A stretch of 64,000 nucleotides of DNA from Lachnospiraceae bacterium (GCA_910574805.1 CAJTCV010000014.1:1-64000); one strand, 5' to 3'. Positions 44,266-54,778 are shown, counted from the first letter of the stretch. Translations and numbers: made by a program. The notes: a model not told the origin generated them from the letters alone.

Positions 44266-44865
44266 TTACAACTCCATATTGTGGTTTGACAGTTCCGGTC
44301 CCGGGTCGGGAGAGGACCGGTTGTGAAAGACACGGACGTAGGTCTTTAAGATATTGCGGACCTGTTTGACCTCTGTATCCCGAAGAGAACGTTTCGGGAG
44401 GCAGACCGTGTGGAGGCGGTCCGGCCGAATGGCGAAGAGGGTATTGGTCTCGAAAGCCCGGCTGCGGGAATCCCCCCTCAGGAACAGTTTTTCTCCGTCA
44501 GGGAGAAGAAAGTATCCTTTTTCGGATAAAATCAGTGCATAAGTTCCGCCTGCTCCTGCAAGCCTTCTGGCAGCGCTTCCGGCTTTCAGAGACGGGCGGG
44601 CGAATACCAGAAAGGAGAAGAACGCGAACAAAAGCCCCAGCAGTGCATAATGCAGGCCGTAAGGGTGGATACTGTAAGCGTATGCACAGAGTGCGCCCAA
44701 CCCCAGCAGAAGGCTCCCCATGAGCCGTCTGACGGCAGGGCTTCGCCGGTCGATGATCAGAAGAAAGGCTTCCCGGGCTTCCTCATAGGTTAAAGAGAAG
44801 CGGAAGGAAAGGCCGGTTTCTCCCCGGGCGTCCTCGGAAAACGGGTGTTGTCTGTTCTGCTGCAA
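44266..44865 (-). CDS. YcxB-like membrane protein
   Basis: Protein of 199 residues from a TTG at 44865, chosen because AGGAGG lies 9 nt upstream; a longer ATG-started frame would run through the leader terminator. Two membrane helices (about 48-66 and 69-88) are followed by a cytoplasmic domain with the pattern GYFLLPDGEKLFLRGDS and ending in a basic NILKTYVRV helix, the layout of YcxB-like proteins. Function unknown. It is co-oriented with the BCCT gene. Confidence 0.65.
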   Translation of the reverse strand: MQQNRQHPFSEDARGETGLSFRFSLTYEEAREAFLLIIDRRSPAVRRLMGSLLLGLGALCAYAYSIHPYGLHYALLGLLFAFFSFLVFARPSLKAGSAARRLAGAGGTYALILSEKGYFLLPDGEKLFLRGDSRSRAFETNTLFAIRPDRLHTVCLPKRSLRDTEVKQVRNILKTYVRVFHNRSSPDPGPELSNHNMEL

Positions 44866-44907
44866 AAAATCGTGCCTCCTTTCGGTGCCAGAGGATTTCG
44901 GACGAAT

Positions 44908-44945
44908 AAAAAAAGACAGCGCATGCGGGATCCTCATGCGCTGTC
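44908..44945 (-). terminator. Leader terminator of YcxB-BCCT operon
   Basis: On the minus strand GACAGCGCATG pairs with CATGCGCTGTC (44915-44945), followed by seven T. It sits between the promoter at 44989-45017 and the first gene, so it must be read through for expression. It lacks the CAGTTAC element of leaders A to C. Confidence 0.75.
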
Positions 44946-44988
44946 TCTTGTCGTTCTCTCTTCTACGCAATTAATTATGTTAATAATA

Positions 44989-45017
44989 AGTATATAATAT
45001 TTGTCTGAAATAGTCAA
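44989..45017 (-). promoter_or_regulatory. Promoter of YcxB-BCCT operon
   Basis: On the minus strand TTGACT (45017-45012) and TATACT (44994-44989) with a 17-nt spacer. Confidence 0.7.
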
Positions 45018-45195
45018 TAAACAGATGAAAGTACAGGGAAATATATATAAAATGCCGATGCTGTCCTCCGCAGAACCATGCACTTGGTGCGCGGCGGAAG
45101 GAGAAACTGGTTCGGAGGAATGCCCGGGCTGCACGGCGGCCCCGGAGCAGGAAAGCCCGTGTATGAAAAAAATTGAAGGAACGGAAAAAAAGTAC

Positions 45196-45224
45196 TTGCA
45201 AAATACAGAACTTTCCTATATAAT
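45196..45224 (+). promoter_or_regulatory. Promoter of S10 ribosomal protein operon
   Basis: TTGCAA (45196-45201) and a consensus TATAAT (45219-45224) with a 17-nt spacer, 242 nt before rpsJ. Confidence 0.8.
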
Positions 45225-45230
45225 GTAACT

Positions 45231-45465
45231 CGTTGTGACATTGATAGCGATGAAGCGTGAGGTTGCCGCGCGGTTGCGCGGGTTTTCCGTGGAGCGAATG
45301 TCAAGTTAGCAAACTGGCGACAAGTCACTGTACAGATTAAAACTGTCCTTCGGAAGAAAAGAAGGAGACGACGTGTGTGAATCATTGCGATACACACGGG
45401 AGAGTGTACAGTCACCGCTTGTCGTACTGGTAGTCAGAAGTACGAATAAGGAGGCGACTTTTTTT
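45231..45465 (+). promoter_or_regulatory. Structured mRNA leader of the S10 operon
   Basis: About 235 nt of leader. Domain 1 closes with TGACATT (45236-45242) and AATGTCA (45297-45303). Domain 2 closes with CGACAAG (45318-45324) and CTTGTCG (45418-45424), continued by TGTACA/TGTACA, and encloses smaller hairpins. A ribosomal protein autoregulatory leader is likely; which protein binds is not evident. Confidence 0.6.
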
Positions 45466-45783
45466 ATGGCAAGTCAGGTAATGAGAATCACAATGAAGGC
45501 TTATGATCATCAGTTGATCGATGCATCCGCAAAGAAGATCATCGAGACGGTGAAAAAGACGGGATCACAGGTGAGCGGACCGGTACCCCTTCCCACGAAG
45601 AAGGAAGTAGTAACCATCATCCGTGCGGTACACAAATACAAAGACTCCCGCGAGCAGTTCGAGCAGAGAACTCATAAGAGACTGATCGATATCATCGCAC
45701 CGACGCAGAAGACGGTAGACGCACTGTCCCGTCTTGAGATGCCTGCAGGTGTGTATGTCGACATAAAAATGAAAACCAAATAA
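45466..45783 (+). CDS. rpsJ: 30S ribosomal protein S10
   Basis: S10 of 105 residues, usual length. Binds 16S rRNA in the subunit head and takes part in antitermination with NusB. The typical [14 protein letters not shown] start and the GPVPLPTKK loop are present. The ATG at 45466 follows AAGGAGG; a longer upstream reading crosses the structured leader. First gene of the ribosomal super-operon. Confidence 0.98.
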   Translation: MASQVMRITMKAYDHQLIDASAKKIIETVKKTGSQVSGPVPLPTKKEVVTIIRAVHKYKDSREQFEQRTHKRLIDIIAPTQKTVDALSRLEMPAGVYVDIKMKTK

Positions 45784-45873
45784 CCCATGCCGGAGGCAGG
45801 GTAAATCCTGCGGCTAGAATGAATTCCTTATTATAAGGTATTCCGCTGTAGAGAAAACAGGAGGAAAGAAAGA

Positions 45874-46509
45874 ATGAAGAAAGCTATTTTAGCGACAAAA
45901 GTCGGAATGACGCAGATCTTCAACGAAGACGGAGTGCTGACTCCGGTAACGGTGCTGCAGGCTGGTCCGTGTGTTGTGACACAGGTCAAAACCGTGGAGA
46001 ATGACGGATACAGCGCGGTACAGGTAGGCTTCGTTGACATCAGAGAGAAGCTGGTGAACAAGCCGAAGAAAGGGCACTTTGACAAAGCCGGCGTTGCTTA
46101 TAAGAGATTTGTCAGAGAGCTGAAGTTGGAGAATGCTTCTGAATATGCAGTGGCACAGGAGATTAAGGCGGATATCTTCGCAGCAGGCGACAAGATCGAT
46201 GCGACGGCGATCTCCAAGGGAAAAGGCTTCCAGGGTGCCATCAAGAGACTTGGACAGCACAGAGGACCCATGGCTCATGGTTCCAAGTTCCACCGTCATC
46301 AGGGTTCCAACGGTGCATGTTCCGATCCCAGCAAAGTATTCAAGGGAAAAGGAATGCCTGGACACATGGGCTCCAAACAGATCACGATCCAGAATCTGGA
46401 GATTGTGAAAGTCGATGCAGAGAACAACTTATTGTTAGTAAAAGGTGCGGTACCAGGACCTAAGAAAGCTTTAGTTACAGTTAAAGAAACGGTCAAATCC
46501 GGTAAGTAA
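45874..46509 (+). CDS. rplC: 50S ribosomal protein L3
   Basis: L3 of 211 residues. Starts the 50S assembly and reaches the peptidyl-transferase centre through its long loop, seen here as [20 protein letters not shown], with the conserved glutamine-bearing tip nearby. AGGAGG-type signal before the ATG. Lies 90 nt after rpsJ and 28 nt before rplD. Confidence 0.98.
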   Translation: MKKAILATKVGMTQIFNEDGVLTPVTVLQAGPCVVTQVKTVENDGYSAVQVGFVDIREKLVNKPKKGHFDKAGVAYKRFVRELKLENASEYAVAQEIKADIFAAGDKIDATAISKGKGFQGAIKRLGQHRGPMAHGSKFHRHQGSNGACSDPSKVFKGKGMPGHMGSKQITIQNLEIVKVDAENNLLLVKGAVPGPKKALVTVKETVKSGK

Positions 46510-46537
46510 GGTTTGAAGGGAAAGGAGGAACACACAA

Positions 46538-47158
46538 ATGGCAAACGTATCTGTTTATAATATGGAAGGCAAAGAAGTTGGCACGATGGAATTAAACGAT
46601 GCGGTATTCGGTGTTGATGTGAATGAGCACCTGGTACACATGGCAGTCGTTGCACAGCTTGCAAATAAAAGACAGGGTACTCAGAAAGCAAAGACCCGTT
46701 CCGAGGTTTCCGGCGGCGGAAGAAAGCCCTGGAGACAGAAAGGGACCGGACATGCCCGTCAGGGATCCACGAGAGCTCCTCAGTGGACCGGCGGCGGCGT
46801 AGTCTTTGCCCCGACCCCCAGAGATTATACGATCAGACTGAACAGGAAAGAGAAGAGACTGGCTCTTAAATCTGCTCTGACCAGCAGAGTGCAGGAGAAG
46901 AAGCTCATCGTCCTTGAGGATCTGAAATTCGACGAGATCAAGACAAAGAAAATGCAGGCCGTTCTGGAGGCACTGAACGTATCCAGGGCGCTGGTGATCC
47001 TGAATGAGAATGACCAGAACGTTGTGAAGTCTGCAAGAAACATTGAAAATGTCCGGACAGCTCTGACCAACACCATCAACGTGTATGATATTCTGAAATA
47101 CAATACCGTGATCGTGACGAAGGCAGCTGTCGCGACCATCGAGGAGGTATATGCGTAA
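46538..47158 (+). CDS. rplD: 50S ribosomal protein L4
   Basis: L4 of 206 residues. The extended loop that lines the exit tunnel is visible as [19 protein letters not shown]. In other bacteria L4 represses its own operon, so it is a candidate ligand for the leader before rpsJ. Its stop overlaps the rplW start by one base. Confidence 0.98.
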   Translation: MANVSVYNMEGKEVGTMELNDAVFGVDVNEHLVHMAVVAQLANKRQGTQKAKTRSEVSGGGRKPWRQKGTGHARQGSTRAPQWTGGGVVFAPTPRDYTIRLNRKEKRLALKSALTSRVQEKKLIVLEDLKFDEIKTKKMQAVLEALNVSRALVILNENDQNVVKSARNIENVRTALTNTINVYDILKYNTVIVTKAAVATIEEVYA

Positions 47159-47457
47159 TGGCTGATATTAAATACTATGATGTAATCCTCAAACCGGTGA
47201 TCACTGAAAAGAGCATGGCTGCCATGGGCGAGAAGAAATATACCTTCCTCGTACACACGGATGCGACCAAGTCTCAGGTGAAGGAAGCAGTGGAGAAGAT
47301 GTTCGCCGGAACAAAAGTACAGAGTGTCAACACCATGAACTGCGAAGGAAAGAAAAAGAGACGCGGCATGGTGGTCGGAAGAACAGCAAAGACCAAAAAG
47401 GCGATCGTACAGCTTACTGCTGACAGTAAAGAGATCGAGATCTTTGAGGGACTGTAA
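47158..47457 (+). CDS. rplW: 50S ribosomal protein L23
   Basis: L23 of 99 residues, the tunnel-exit protein that docks trigger factor and SRP. Conserved [11 protein letters not shown] start and [11 protein letters not shown] segment. Overlaps rplD by one base; 78 nt precede rplB. Confidence 0.98.
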   Translation: MADIKYYDVILKPVITEKSMAAMGEKKYTFLVHTDATKSQVKEAVEKMFAGTKVQSVNTMNCEGKKKRRGMVVGRTAKTKKAIVQLTADSKEIEIFEGL

Positions 47458-47535
47458 AGCGTCCCGGCAATGATCGCCAGCCTATATGTTTACTACAAAC
47501 ATGATGAGTAAAGTAGATCGAAAGGAGACAAAGTA

Positions 47536-48378
47536 ATGGGAATCAAAACCTACCGCCCATATACACCGTCCAGAAGACATATGTCCGGATACGATTTCGC
47601 GGAGATCACCAAGACCACTCCGGAGAAATCCCTTGTGACTTCTCTGAAGAAGAATGCCGGACGTAATGCACAGGGTAAAATTACAGTAAGACACCGCGGA
47701 GGCGGACATAAGAGAAAATACAGGATCATCGATTTCAAGAGAAGGAAAGACGGGATCCCGGCAAAGGTCATCGGAATCGAGTACGATCCCAACAGAACTG
47801 CAAATATCGCACTGATCTGCTATGCAGACGGTGAGAAAGCATATATCCTTGCGCCCCAGGGACTGACTGACGGCATGACCGTCATGAACGGACCGGAGGC
47901 AGAGGTGCATCTGGGCAACTGCCTGCCCCTGGAGAATATCCCGGTCGGTACCATGGTCCACAATGTGGAGCTGTACGCAGGCAAGGGAGGACAGCTGGTC
48001 CGTTCCGCAGGCAACAGTGCTCAGCTCATGGCAAAGGAAGGCAAATATGCGACCCTTCGTATGCCATCCGGCGAGATGAGAATGGTGCCCATCAACTGCC
48101 GCGCAACCATCGGTGTTGTTGGCAACGGTGAGCACAACCTGATCAACATTGGTAAAGCAGGAAGAAAGCGCCATATGGGTATCCGTCCTACGGTCCGTGG
48201 TTCTGTCATGAACCCCAACGACCATCCGCACGGCGGCGGCGAGGGCAAGACCGGTATTGGACGCCCGGGTCCGTGTACACCGTGGGGCAAACCGGCACTT
48301 GGACTGAAGACAAGGAAGAAGAACAAGAAGTCCAACAAGCTGATCGTCAGAAGAAGAGACGGCAGAACGTTTAAATAA
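47536..48378 (+). CDS. rplB: 50S ribosomal protein L2
   Basis: L2 of 280 residues, needed for subunit association and peptidyl transfer. The near-invariant histidine region [13 protein letters not shown] is intact near the C-terminus. AAAGGAG before the ATG. Confidence 0.98.
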   Translation: MGIKTYRPYTPSRRHMSGYDFAEITKTTPEKSLVTSLKKNAGRNAQGKITVRHRGGGHKRKYRIIDFKRRKDGIPAKVIGIEYDPNRTANIALICYADGEKAYILAPQGLTDGMTVMNGPEAEVHLGNCLPLENIPVGTMVHNVELYAGKGGQLVRSAGNSAQLMAKEGKYATLRMPSGEMRMVPINCRATIGVVGNGEHNLINIGKAGRKRHMGIRPTVRGSVMNPNDHPHGGGEGKTGIGRPGPCTPWGKPALGLKTRKKNKKSNKLIVRRRDGRTFK

Positions 48379-48397
48379 TTAAGAGGAGGATTCACCA

Positions 48398-48676
48398 ATG
48401 GCTCGTTCATTAAAAAAAGGACCATTTGCAGATGCCAGCTTACTGAAAAAAGTAGACGCCATGAACGCAAGCGGAAACAAGGCCGTGATCAAGACCTGGT
48501 CCCGCCGTTCCACCATCTTCCCGCAGATGGTTTCTCATACATTTGCAGTGCATGATGGAAGAAAACATGTGCCGGTATATGTTACCGAGGATATGGTCGG
48601 ACACAAGCTCGGCGAGTTCGTGCCCACCAGAACCTACAGAGGCCATGGCAAAGACGAGAAGAAGTCCAGACGTTAA
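48398..48676 (+). CDS. rpsS: 30S ribosomal protein S19
   Basis: S19 of 92 residues, in the head of the 30S subunit with S13. Typical [10 protein letters not shown] start, [10 protein letters not shown] and the YRGHGKDEK tail. AGAGGAGG before the ATG. Confidence 0.98.
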   Translation: MARSLKKGPFADASLLKKVDAMNASGNKAVIKTWSRRSTIFPQMVSHTFAVHDGRKHVPVYVTEDMVGHKLGEFVPTRTYRGHGKDEKKSRR

Positions 48677-48709
48677 TCACAGTCAATTTTTGGAAGGAGG
48701 TTTCATCTA

Positions 48710-49099
48710 ATGGCAAAGGGATCCAGAAGTCAGATCAAAAGAGAGAGAAATGCCCAGAAGGACACAAGACCATCTGCAAAGTTATCCTATGCACGTGTCT
48801 CTGTCCAGAAGGCCTGTTTCGTATTAGACGCCATCAGAGGTAAAGACGTGCAGACTGCACTCGGAATCGTTGCTTACAATCCGAGATATGCGTCCACGCT
48901 CATAGAGAAATTATTAAAATCCGCCATTGCAAATGCGGAGAACAACAACGGAATGAGTGCTGACAATCTTTATGTTGCAGAATGTTATGCAAACAAAGGA
49001 CCGACCATGAAGAGAATCAGACCAAGAGCACAGGGCCGCGCTTATCGCATCGAGAAGAGGATGAGCCACATTACGATCGTGCTTGACGAGAAGAAATAA
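48710..49099 (+). CDS. rplV: 50S ribosomal protein L22
   Basis: L22 of 129 residues, whose long hairpin ([15 protein letters not shown]) lines the exit tunnel and is a site of macrolide-resistance changes; no such change is evident by eye. GGAAGGAGG lies before the ATG; 11 nt separate it from rpsC. Confidence 0.98.
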   Translation: MAKGSRSQIKRERNAQKDTRPSAKLSYARVSVQKACFVLDAIRGKDVQTALGIVAYNPRYASTLIEKLLKSAIANAENNNGMSADNLYVAECYANKGPTMKRIRPRAQGRAYRIEKRMSHITIVLDEKK

Positions 49100-49110
49100 G
49101 GAGGGCAATC

Positions 49111-49767
49111 ATGGGACAGAAAGTAAACCCGCACGGCCTCAGGGTCGGTGTGATCAAGGATTGGGATTCTAAATGGTACGCAGAAGCTGATTTCGCAGAC
49201 TGCCTGGTGGAAGATTATCAGCTCAGAAAGTTCCTGAAGAAAAAATTATATAATGCCGGAGTATCCAAGATCGAGATCGAGAGAACTTCGGACCGCGTGA
49301 AGATCATCATCTCCGCTGCAAAGCCGGGTATGATCATCGGAAAAGGCGGCGTGGAGATCGAGAAGGTAAGAACAGAACTCCAGAAAATGACCACGAAGAA
49401 AGTGGTTGTCGACATCAAAGAGATCAAGAGGGCAGACCGGGAAGCACAGCTTGTGGCAGAGAACATCGCACAGCAGCTGGAGAACCGTATTTCCTTCCGC
49501 CGTGCCATGAAGTCCTGCATGGGCCGTGCCATGAAATCCGGCGCAAAGGGAATCAAGGCATCCTGCTCCGGACGTCTCGGGGGAGCAGATATGGCCCGTA
49601 CGGAGACCTATTCCGATGGTACGATTCCGCTGCACACTTTAAGAGCAGATATTGACTATGGGTTCGCTGAGGCAGATACCACCTACGGCAAGATCGGTGT
49701 GAAGGTATGGGTCTACAAGGGCGAGATTCTTCCAACAAAGGCAGCAAAGGAAGGGAGCGATAGATAA
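49111..49767 (+). CDS. rpsC: 30S ribosomal protein S3
   Basis: S3 of 218 residues, lining the mRNA entry tunnel. The KH RNA-binding motif [15 protein letters not shown] is clear and the C-terminal domain retains [12 protein letters not shown]. One base separates its stop from the rplP start. Confidence 0.98.
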   Translation: MGQKVNPHGLRVGVIKDWDSKWYAEADFADCLVEDYQLRKFLKKKLYNAGVSKIEIERTSDRVKIIISAAKPGMIIGKGGVEIEKVRTELQKMTTKKVVVDIKEIKRADREAQLVAENIAQQLENRISFRRAMKSCMGRAMKSGAKGIKASCSGRLGGADMARTETYSDGTIPLHTLRADIDYGFAEADTTYGKIGVKVWVYKGEILPTKAAKEGSDR

Positions 49768-49768
49768 T

Positions 49769-50206
49769 ATGTTAATGCCAAAGAGAGTAAAACGCCGCAA
49801 ACAGTTCCGTGGTTCCATGGCTGGCAAGGCGCTTAGAGGTAATAAGATCACAAATGGTGAATATGGTATTGTCGCTACGGAGCCCTGCTGGATCAAATCC
49901 AACCAGATTGAGGCAGCCCGTATTGCCATGACCCGTTATATCAAGCGTGGCGGTAAAGTCTGGATTAAGATCTTTCCGGATAAACCTGTAACCAACAAAC
50001 CGGCTGAGACTCGTATGGGTTCCGGTAAAGGAACACTGGAATACTGGGTAGCTGTTGTAAAACCGGGGCGCGTGATGTTCGAGATCTCCGGCGTATCCGA
50101 AGAGATCGCAAGAGAGGCTCTTCGTCTGGCAACCCACAAGTTACCCTGCAAATGTAAAGTCGTCTCCCGTGCAGACTTAGAAGGCGGTGATAACAGTGAA
50201 AATTAA
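49769..50206 (+). CDS. rplP: 50S ribosomal protein L16
   Basis: L16 of 145 residues, near the A-site tRNA elbow. Starts [11 protein letters not shown] as in other Firmicutes and has [24 protein letters not shown]-type weak signal, translation probably coupled to rpsC. Overlaps rpmC by 11 nt. Confidence 0.97.
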   Translation: MLMPKRVKRRKQFRGSMAGKALRGNKITNGEYGIVATEPCWIKSNQIEAARIAMTRYIKRGGKVWIKIFPDKPVTNKPAETRMGSGKGTLEYWVAVVKPGRVMFEISGVSEEIAREALRLATHKLPCKCKVVSRADLEGGDNSEN

Positions 50207-50396
50207 TAAGTATGTAGAAGATTTAAAGGCAAAATCAGCTTCCGAGTTAAATACAGAATTAGTAGCTGCTAAGAAGGAACTTTTCAACCTGAGATTCCAG
50301 AACGCAACCAACCAGCTGGATAACACTGCACGGATCAAAGAGGTTCGCAAGAACATCGCCCGGATCCAGACTGTTATCGCTGAGAAACATGCGTAA
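50196..50396 (+). CDS. rpmC: 50S ribosomal protein L29
   Basis: L29 of 66 residues, two-helix protein at the tunnel exit. GTG start at 50196 chosen because AAGGCGGTGAT lies at the right distance and the protein then has the family length; an earlier GTG at 50187 would add three residues. [12 protein letters not shown] is the conserved core. Confidence 0.94.
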   Translation: MKINKYVEDLKAKSASELNTELVAAKKELFNLRFQNATNQLDNTARIKEVRKNIARIQTVIAEKHA

Positions 50397-50435
50397 GCTT
50401 CTGCGAGATCAGTTTGAGAAAGGAGATAGAAGATC

Positions 50436-50690
50436 ATGGAAAGAAATCTGAGAAAGACTCGTGTCGGCAAGGTTGTCAGCGACAAGATGGATAAGACGAT
50501 CGTGGTTGCCGTAGAGAATCATGTAAAACATCCGCTCTATGGGAAGATCGTTAAGAAGACTTATAAATTAAAGGCGCACGATGAGAACAACGAGTGCGGA
50601 ATCGGTGACACCGTAAAAGTCATGGAGACCAGACCCCTGTCCAAAGACAAGAGATGGAGACTGGTCAGTATTATCGAGAAAGCCAAATAG
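50436..50690 (+). CDS. rpsQ: 30S ribosomal protein S17
   Basis: S17 of 84 residues, an early 16S rRNA-binding OB-fold protein. Conserved [14 protein letters not shown] and the [17 protein letters not shown] loop. AAAGGAG before the ATG. Confidence 0.98.
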   Translation: MERNLRKTRVGKVVSDKMDKTIVVAVENHVKHPLYGKIVKKTYKLKAHDENNECGIGDTVKVMETRPLSKDKRWRLVSIIEKAK

Positions 50691-50702
50691 GAGGATGCAA
50701 GA

Positions 50703-51071
50703 ATGGTACAGCAGGAAAGTAGACTTAGAGTTGCTGATAACACCGGTGCAAAAGAACTGCTCTGCATCCGCGTGATGGGCGGCTCTACCAGAAGATATGC
50801 AAATATCGGTGATGTGATCGTCGCTACGGTAAAAGATGCAACGCCAGGCGGTGTTGTCAAGAAGGGCGATGTGGTCAAAGCAGTAGTTGTGCGTACGGTA
50901 AAAGGCGCACGCCGTAAGGACGGTTCCTATATCCGTTTTGATGAGAACGCAGCTGTGATCATCAAAGAGGATAAGAATCCCAGAGGAACCCGTATCTTTG
51001 GACCGGTGGCAAGAGAGCTTCGTGAGAAACAGTTCATGAAGATCGTATCCCTCGCTCCGGAAGTATTATAG
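50703..51071 (+). CDS. rplN: 50S ribosomal protein L14
   Basis: L14 of 122 residues, the usual length, at the subunit interface. Typical start [18 protein letters not shown] and the [12 protein letters not shown] segment. TAGGAGG before the ATG. Confidence 0.98.
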   Translation: MVQQESRLRVADNTGAKELLCIRVMGGSTRRYANIGDVIVATVKDATPGGVVKKGDVVKAVVVRTVKGARRKDGSYIRFDENAAVIIKEDKNPRGTRIFGPVARELREKQFMKIVSLAPEVL

Positions 51072-51084
51072 GAGGTATCGGAAT

Positions 51085-51396
51085 ATGTCTACAATGAAGA
51101 TCAAAAAAGGTGACACCGTGAGAGTCATTGCCGGTACTGACAAGGGCAGCGAAGGCAAGGTTATCGCAGTAAACCATAAGAACAATACGGTTCTCGTGGA
51201 AGGCGTGAATATGATCACAAAGCATACAAAGCCGTCCATGGCGAACCAGCAGGGCGGAATCGTCCATCAGGAAGGCCCGATCAACGCTTCCAATGTGATG
51301 TATGTCAGTGACGGAAAAGTCTCCAGAATCGGTTATAAGATGGAGAATGACAAGAAGGTCCGTGTTGCGAAGGCAACCGGCAAAGTGATCGATTAA
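51085..51396 (+). CDS. rplX: 50S ribosomal protein L24
   Basis: L24 of 103 residues, a 50S assembly initiator. The N-terminal KOW motif [20 protein letters not shown] is followed by [21 protein letters not shown] upstream; 26 nt before rplE. Confidence 0.98.
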   Translation: MSTMKIKKGDTVRVIAGTDKGSEGKVIAVNHKNNTVLVEGVNMITKHTKPSMANQQGGIVHQEGPINASNVMYVSDGKVSRIGYKMENDKKVRVAKATGKVID

Positions 51397-51422
51397 TATG
51401 GAAGAGAGGAGGGCATAAGAAG

Positions 51423-51962
51423 TTGAGTAGACTCAGTGAACAGTATAAAAATGAGATCATGGATGCCATGATGAAGAAATTTGGCTATAAAAATCCGATG
51501 GAAGTGCCGAAGCTCAACAAAGTCGTCATCAACATGGGTGTTGGTGAGGCAAAAGAGAATGCAAAGATCCTGGATTCCGCAGTGAAGGATCTGGAGATCA
51601 TCGCAGGACAGAAGGCTGTTGTGACAAAAGCAAAGAATTCCGTCGCAAACTTCAAGATCCGTGAGGGCATGGCCATCGGCTGTAAAGTAACGCTCCGCGG
51701 AGAGAAGATGTATGAATTTGTTGACCGTCTGGTGAATCTGGCACTGCCCCGGGTGCGTGACTTCCGCGGTGTGAATCCCAACGCCTTTGACGGCAGAGGA
51801 AACTATGCACTTGGTATCAAAGAGCAGCTGATCTTCCCGGAGATTGAATATGACAAGGTGGACAAGGTAAGAGGTATGGACATCATCTTCGTAACCACCG
51901 CCAAGACAGATGAGGAAGCACGTTATCTGTTGAGCTTATTCAATATGCCATTTGCAAGATAG
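51423..51962 (+). CDS. rplE: 50S ribosomal protein L5
   Basis: L5 of 179 residues, carrier of 5S rRNA. Begins with TTG at 51423, 12 nt after [19 protein letters not shown] matches the family start. Conserved NMGVGEA and the [17 protein letters not shown] segment are present. Confidence 0.97.
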   Translation: MSRLSEQYKNEIMDAMMKKFGYKNPMEVPKLNKVVINMGVGEAKENAKILDSAVKDLEIIAGQKAVVTKAKNSVANFKIREGMAIGCKVTLRGEKMYEFVDRLVNLALPRVRDFRGVNPNAFDGRGNYALGIKEQLIFPEIEYDKVDKVRGMDIIFVTTAKTDEEARYLLSLFNMPFAR

Positions 51963-51973
51963 GAGGGAATTTC

Positions 51974-52159
51974 ATGGCTAAGACATCAATGAAAATCAAA
52001 CAGCAGCGTAAACAGAAATTCTCTACCAGAGAATACAGCCGCTGCAGAATCTGTGGTCGTCCACATGCTTACCTGAGAAAATACGGAATTTGCAGAATTT
52101 GCTTCCGTGAGCTGGCGTATGCAGGCCAGATTCCGGGTGTGAAGAAAGCAAGCTGGTAA
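51974..52159 (+). CDS. rpsN: 30S ribosomal protein S14, zinc type
   Basis: S14 of 61 residues, the short zinc-binding form. Two CxxC pairs (CRICGR and CRICFR) hold the metal. A zinc-independent longer form is not seen in the window. GGAGG before the ATG. Confidence 0.98.
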   Translation: MAKTSMKIKQQRKQKFSTREYSRCRICGRPHAYLRKYGICRICFRELAYAGQIPGVKKASW

Positions 52160-52183
52160 ATAATAGTAAAGGAGGCAGTCAAA

Positions 52184-52585
52184 ATGACAACGAACGATCC
52201 AATCGCGGATATGCTCACAAGAATCCGTAATGCAAACACTGCGAAACACGATACCGTAGATATCCCGTCATCCAAAATGAAGCTGGCGATCGCGGATATC
52301 CTGGTTGACGAAGGTTATGTTGCGAAATATGATCTGGTGGATAACGGAAACTTCAAGGACATCCGTATCACCTTGAAATATGGAAAAGACAAGAACGAGA
52401 AGATCATCGCAGGCATCAAGCGTATCTCCAAGCCGGGTTTACGCGTGTATGCAGGCAAGGAAGATATGCCGAAGGTACTTGGCGGACTGGGTATCGCCAT
52501 CGTATCTACGAACAAGGGTGTTATGACCGACAGGAAGGCGAGAGAGCTGAATGTAGGCGGTGAAGTCCTGGCTTTTGTTTGGTAA
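52184..52585 (+). CDS. rpsH: 30S ribosomal protein S8
   Basis: S8 of 133 residues, a primary 16S binder and in other bacteria the repressor of the spc genes. Starts [17 protein letters not shown]; the C-terminal [18 protein letters not shown] is intact. GGAGG upstream. Confidence 0.98.
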   Translation: MTTNDPIADMLTRIRNANTAKHDTVDIPSSKMKLAIADILVDEGYVAKYDLVDNGNFKDIRITLKYGKDKNEKIIAGIKRISKPGLRVYAGKEDMPKVLGGLGIAIVSTNKGVMTDRKARELNVGGEVLAFVW

Positions 52586-52608
52586 TTTTTCCAAAACAGC
52601 TGAAAACA

Positions 52609-52630
52609 GAAGGGACGCAGACGTCCCTTC
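52609..52630 (+). promoter_or_regulatory. Hairpin between rpsH and rplF
   Basis: GAAGGGACG (52609-52617) pairs with CGTCCCTTC (52622-52630), a 9-bp perfect stem with no T run. It may stabilise or process the polycistronic mRNA. Confidence 0.5.
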
Positions 52631-52659
52631 CGAAAATCTAAGTAAGGAGGATTTTGATT

Positions 52660-53199
52660 ATGTCCCGTATCGGAAGATTACCGGTAGCTATCCCGGAAGG
52701 TGTGACCGTGACAGTTGCTGAGGGAAATAAAGTGACCGTAAAAGGTCCGAAAGGAACGCTTGAGAGAGTGCTTCCCACTGAGATGACAATCAAAGTAGAA
52801 GACGGTCACGTGGTTGTAACAAGACCCAACGATCTGAAGAAAATGAAATCTTTACACGGCCTGACAAGAACTCTGGTTTCCAATATGGTAACGGGCGTTC
52901 ACGAGGGCTTCACAAAAGTTCTGGAGGTAAACGGCGTCGGTTACCGCTGTGCGAAATCCGGCAAGAAGCTGACCCTGAACCTTGGTTACTCCCATCCGGT
53001 GGAGATGGAAGATCCGGAAGGCGTGGAAGCAGTCGTGGAAGGCAACAAGATTACCGTCAAGGGAATCGACAAAGAGAAAGTCGGACAGTACGCAGCTGAG
53101 ATTCGCGACAAGAGAAGACCGGAGCCTTATAAGGGCAAGGGTATCAAGTATGAGACCGAAGTGATCAGACGTAAAGTTGGTAAGACTGGTAAGAAATAA
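52660..53199 (+). CDS. rplF: 50S ribosomal protein L6
   Basis: L6 of 179 residues with two tandem L6 folds. The ATG at 52660 (MSRIGRLPV) is preceded by AAGGAGG at 8 nt; a TTG two codons earlier is less likely. C-terminal motif [14 protein letters not shown] is conserved. Confidence 0.98.
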   Translation: MSRIGRLPVAIPEGVTVTVAEGNKVTVKGPKGTLERVLPTEMTIKVEDGHVVVTRPNDLKKMKSLHGLTRTLVSNMVTGVHEGFTKVLEVNGVGYRCAKSGKKLTLNLGYSHPVEMEDPEGVEAVVEGNKITVKGIDKEKVGQYAAEIRDKRRPEPYKGKGIKYETEVIRRKVGKTGKK

Positions 53200-53216
53200 A
53201 TAAGGAGAGTGTAAAG

Positions 53217-53585
53217 ATGGTCAGTAAGAAATCAAGAAGCGAAGTACGCGCTAAGAAACACTACAGATTACGTCATCACATCAGCGGTACAGCAGACAGA
53301 CCGCGTCTGGCAGTGTTCAGAAGCAATAATCATATGTATGCGCAGATTATCGACGACACCGTGGGAAACACTCTGGTATCCGCTTCTACCGTACAGAAGG
53401 AAGTAAAAGCAGAGCTTGAGAAGACCAACAACGTCGATGCGGCAGCATACCTTGGAAAAGTGATCGCGCAGAGAGCGCTGGAAAAAGGCATCAAGGTGGT
53501 CGTATTTGACCGCGGAGGCTTTATCTATCAGGGCAAGATCGCGGCACTTGCAGCAGCAGCCCGCGAAGCAGGCCTGGAATTTTAG
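53217..53585 (+). CDS. rplR: 50S ribosomal protein L18
   Basis: L18 of 122 residues, a 5S rRNA-binding protein. Has [20 protein letters not shown] and [20 protein letters not shown] before the ATG; 18 nt to rpsE. Confidence 0.98.
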   Translation: MVSKKSRSEVRAKKHYRLRHHISGTADRPRLAVFRSNNHMYAQIIDDTVGNTLVSASTVQKEVKAELEKTNNVDAAAYLGKVIAQRALEKGIKVVVFDRGGFIYQGKIAALAAAAREAGLEF

Positions 53586-53603
53586 AGGAGGAGGAAAGAG
53601 ACA

Positions 53604-54113
53604 ATGAGACATGAGATCATTGATGCAAGTCAGTTGGAATTAACTGAGAAAGTAGTATCAATCAAGCGTGTTAGCAAGACCGTCAAAGGCGGCCGCAGCA
53701 TGCGTTTCACAGCTCTGGTAGTCGTAGGTGACGGCAACGGTCACGTAGGCGCTGGTCTTGGAAAAGCCACTGAAATTCCGGAAGCGATCCGTAAAGGGAA
53801 AGAAGATGCTGTGAAGAAGCTGGTAACTGTCGCGCTGGATGACAACAGCAGTATCCCCCATGACAATCTGGGCAAGTTCGGAAGTTCTACCGTTCTTCTC
53901 AAGAGATCCCCGGAAGGTACCGGTATCATCGCAGGCGGCCCGGCACGTGCCGTGGTGGAGCTGGCAGGCGTGAAGAATATCCGTACCAAGTCCCTTGGCT
54001 CCAACAACAAGCAGAATGTTGTGCTGGCGACCATCGAAGGACTTAAGGGAGTAACTTCTCCGGCGGATGTGGCGAAGAAGCGCGGGAAATCTGTAGACGA
54101 AATCATGGCGTAA
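53604..54113 (+). CDS. rpsE: 30S ribosomal protein S5
   Basis: S5 of 169 residues, important for decoding accuracy. The dsRNA-binding-type N-domain and [14 protein letters not shown] are present; the spectinomycin-loop region [14 protein letters not shown] looks ordinary. GGAGGAGG upstream. Confidence 0.98.
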   Translation: MRHEIIDASQLELTEKVVSIKRVSKTVKGGRSMRFTALVVVGDGNGHVGAGLGKATEIPEAIRKGKEDAVKKLVTVALDDNSSIPHDNLGKFGSSTVLLKRSPEGTGIIAGGPARAVVELAGVKNIRTKSLGSNNKQNVVLATIEGLKGVTSPADVAKKRGKSVDEIMA

Positions 54114-54128
54114 GAAAGGAGAATGAAC

Positions 54129-54311
54129 ATGGCAGAGAAATTAAAAATCACATTAGTAAAATCTCCGATCGGAGCAGTTCCGAAGCAGAAGGCCACCGTG
54201 GAAGCCCTGGGCCTTAGAAAACTCAACAAGACAGTTGAGATGCCGGATAATGAGGCAGTCCGTGGCATGATCTGGCATGTAAGACACCTGGTAAAGGTGG
54301 AAGAAGTCTAA
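54129..54311 (+). CDS. rpmD: 50S ribosomal protein L30
   Basis: L30 of 60 residues. The second ATG at 54129 is preferred because AAAGGAG lies at a proper distance; the first ATG at 54123 touches the signal. The core is [21 protein letters not shown], shown here as [10 protein letters not shown] and [11 protein letters not shown]. Confidence 0.95.
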   Translation: MAEKLKITLVKSPIGAVPKQKATVEALGLRKLNKTVEMPDNEAVRGMIWHVRHLVKVEEV

Positions 54312-54337
54312 TATTTTACAGTTAAGGAGGTGCCACA

Positions 54338-54778
54338 ATGGATTTATCGAATTTAACCTATGCAGAAGGCTCGAAAAAGAGTGATAACTTCAGAAGAGGC
54401 CGTGGACATGGTTCAGGTAACGGTAAGACAGCCGGCAAGGGCCACAAAGGTCAGAAAGCCCGTTCCGGAGCTCCGAGACCCGGTTTTGAAGGCGGCCAGA
54501 TGCCGTTATACAGAAGAATCCCCAAGAGAGGCTTTACGAACCGCAATACAAAAGAGATCGTCGGTATCAACGTGAGCGTCCTGGAGAGATTTGACAATGA
54601 CAGTGTAGTTTCTGTGGAGACGCTGATCGCAGAAGGGATCGTAAAGAACCCCAGAGACGGCGTGAAGATTCTTGGAAATGGAGAATTAACTAAGAAACTT
54701 ACAGTTCAGGCAAATGCATTCTCAGCAGGTGCAGCTGCCAAAATTGAAGCTCTTGGTGGAAAAGCCGAGGTGATCTGA
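54338..54778 (+). CDS. rplO: 50S ribosomal protein L15
   Basis: L15 of 146 residues. The glycine-rich basic N-terminus [20 protein letters not shown] and [17 protein letters not shown] mark the family. Its stop overlaps the secY start by one base, coupling the two. Confidence 0.98.
   Translation: MDLSNLTYAEGSKKSDNFRRGRGHGSGNGKTAGKGHKGQKARSGAPRPGFEGGQMPLYRRIPKRGFTNRNTKEIVGINVSVLERFDNDSVVSVETLIAEGIVKNPRDGVKILGNGELTKKLTVQANAFSAGAAAKIEALGGKAEVI

Noticed and set aside
44908-45017. Including the BCCT leader in the CAGTTAC regulon
   Set aside because: It has a promoter and terminator of similar layout but neither CAGTTAC at the start nor GTAAC in the terminator arm.
45001-45228. A 75-codon plus-strand frame with CxxC-like pairs before the S10 promoter
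   Set aside because: No adequate ribosome binding site, it overlaps two opposing promoters, and the cysteine spacing fits no ribbon I know. It could be revisited if conserved.
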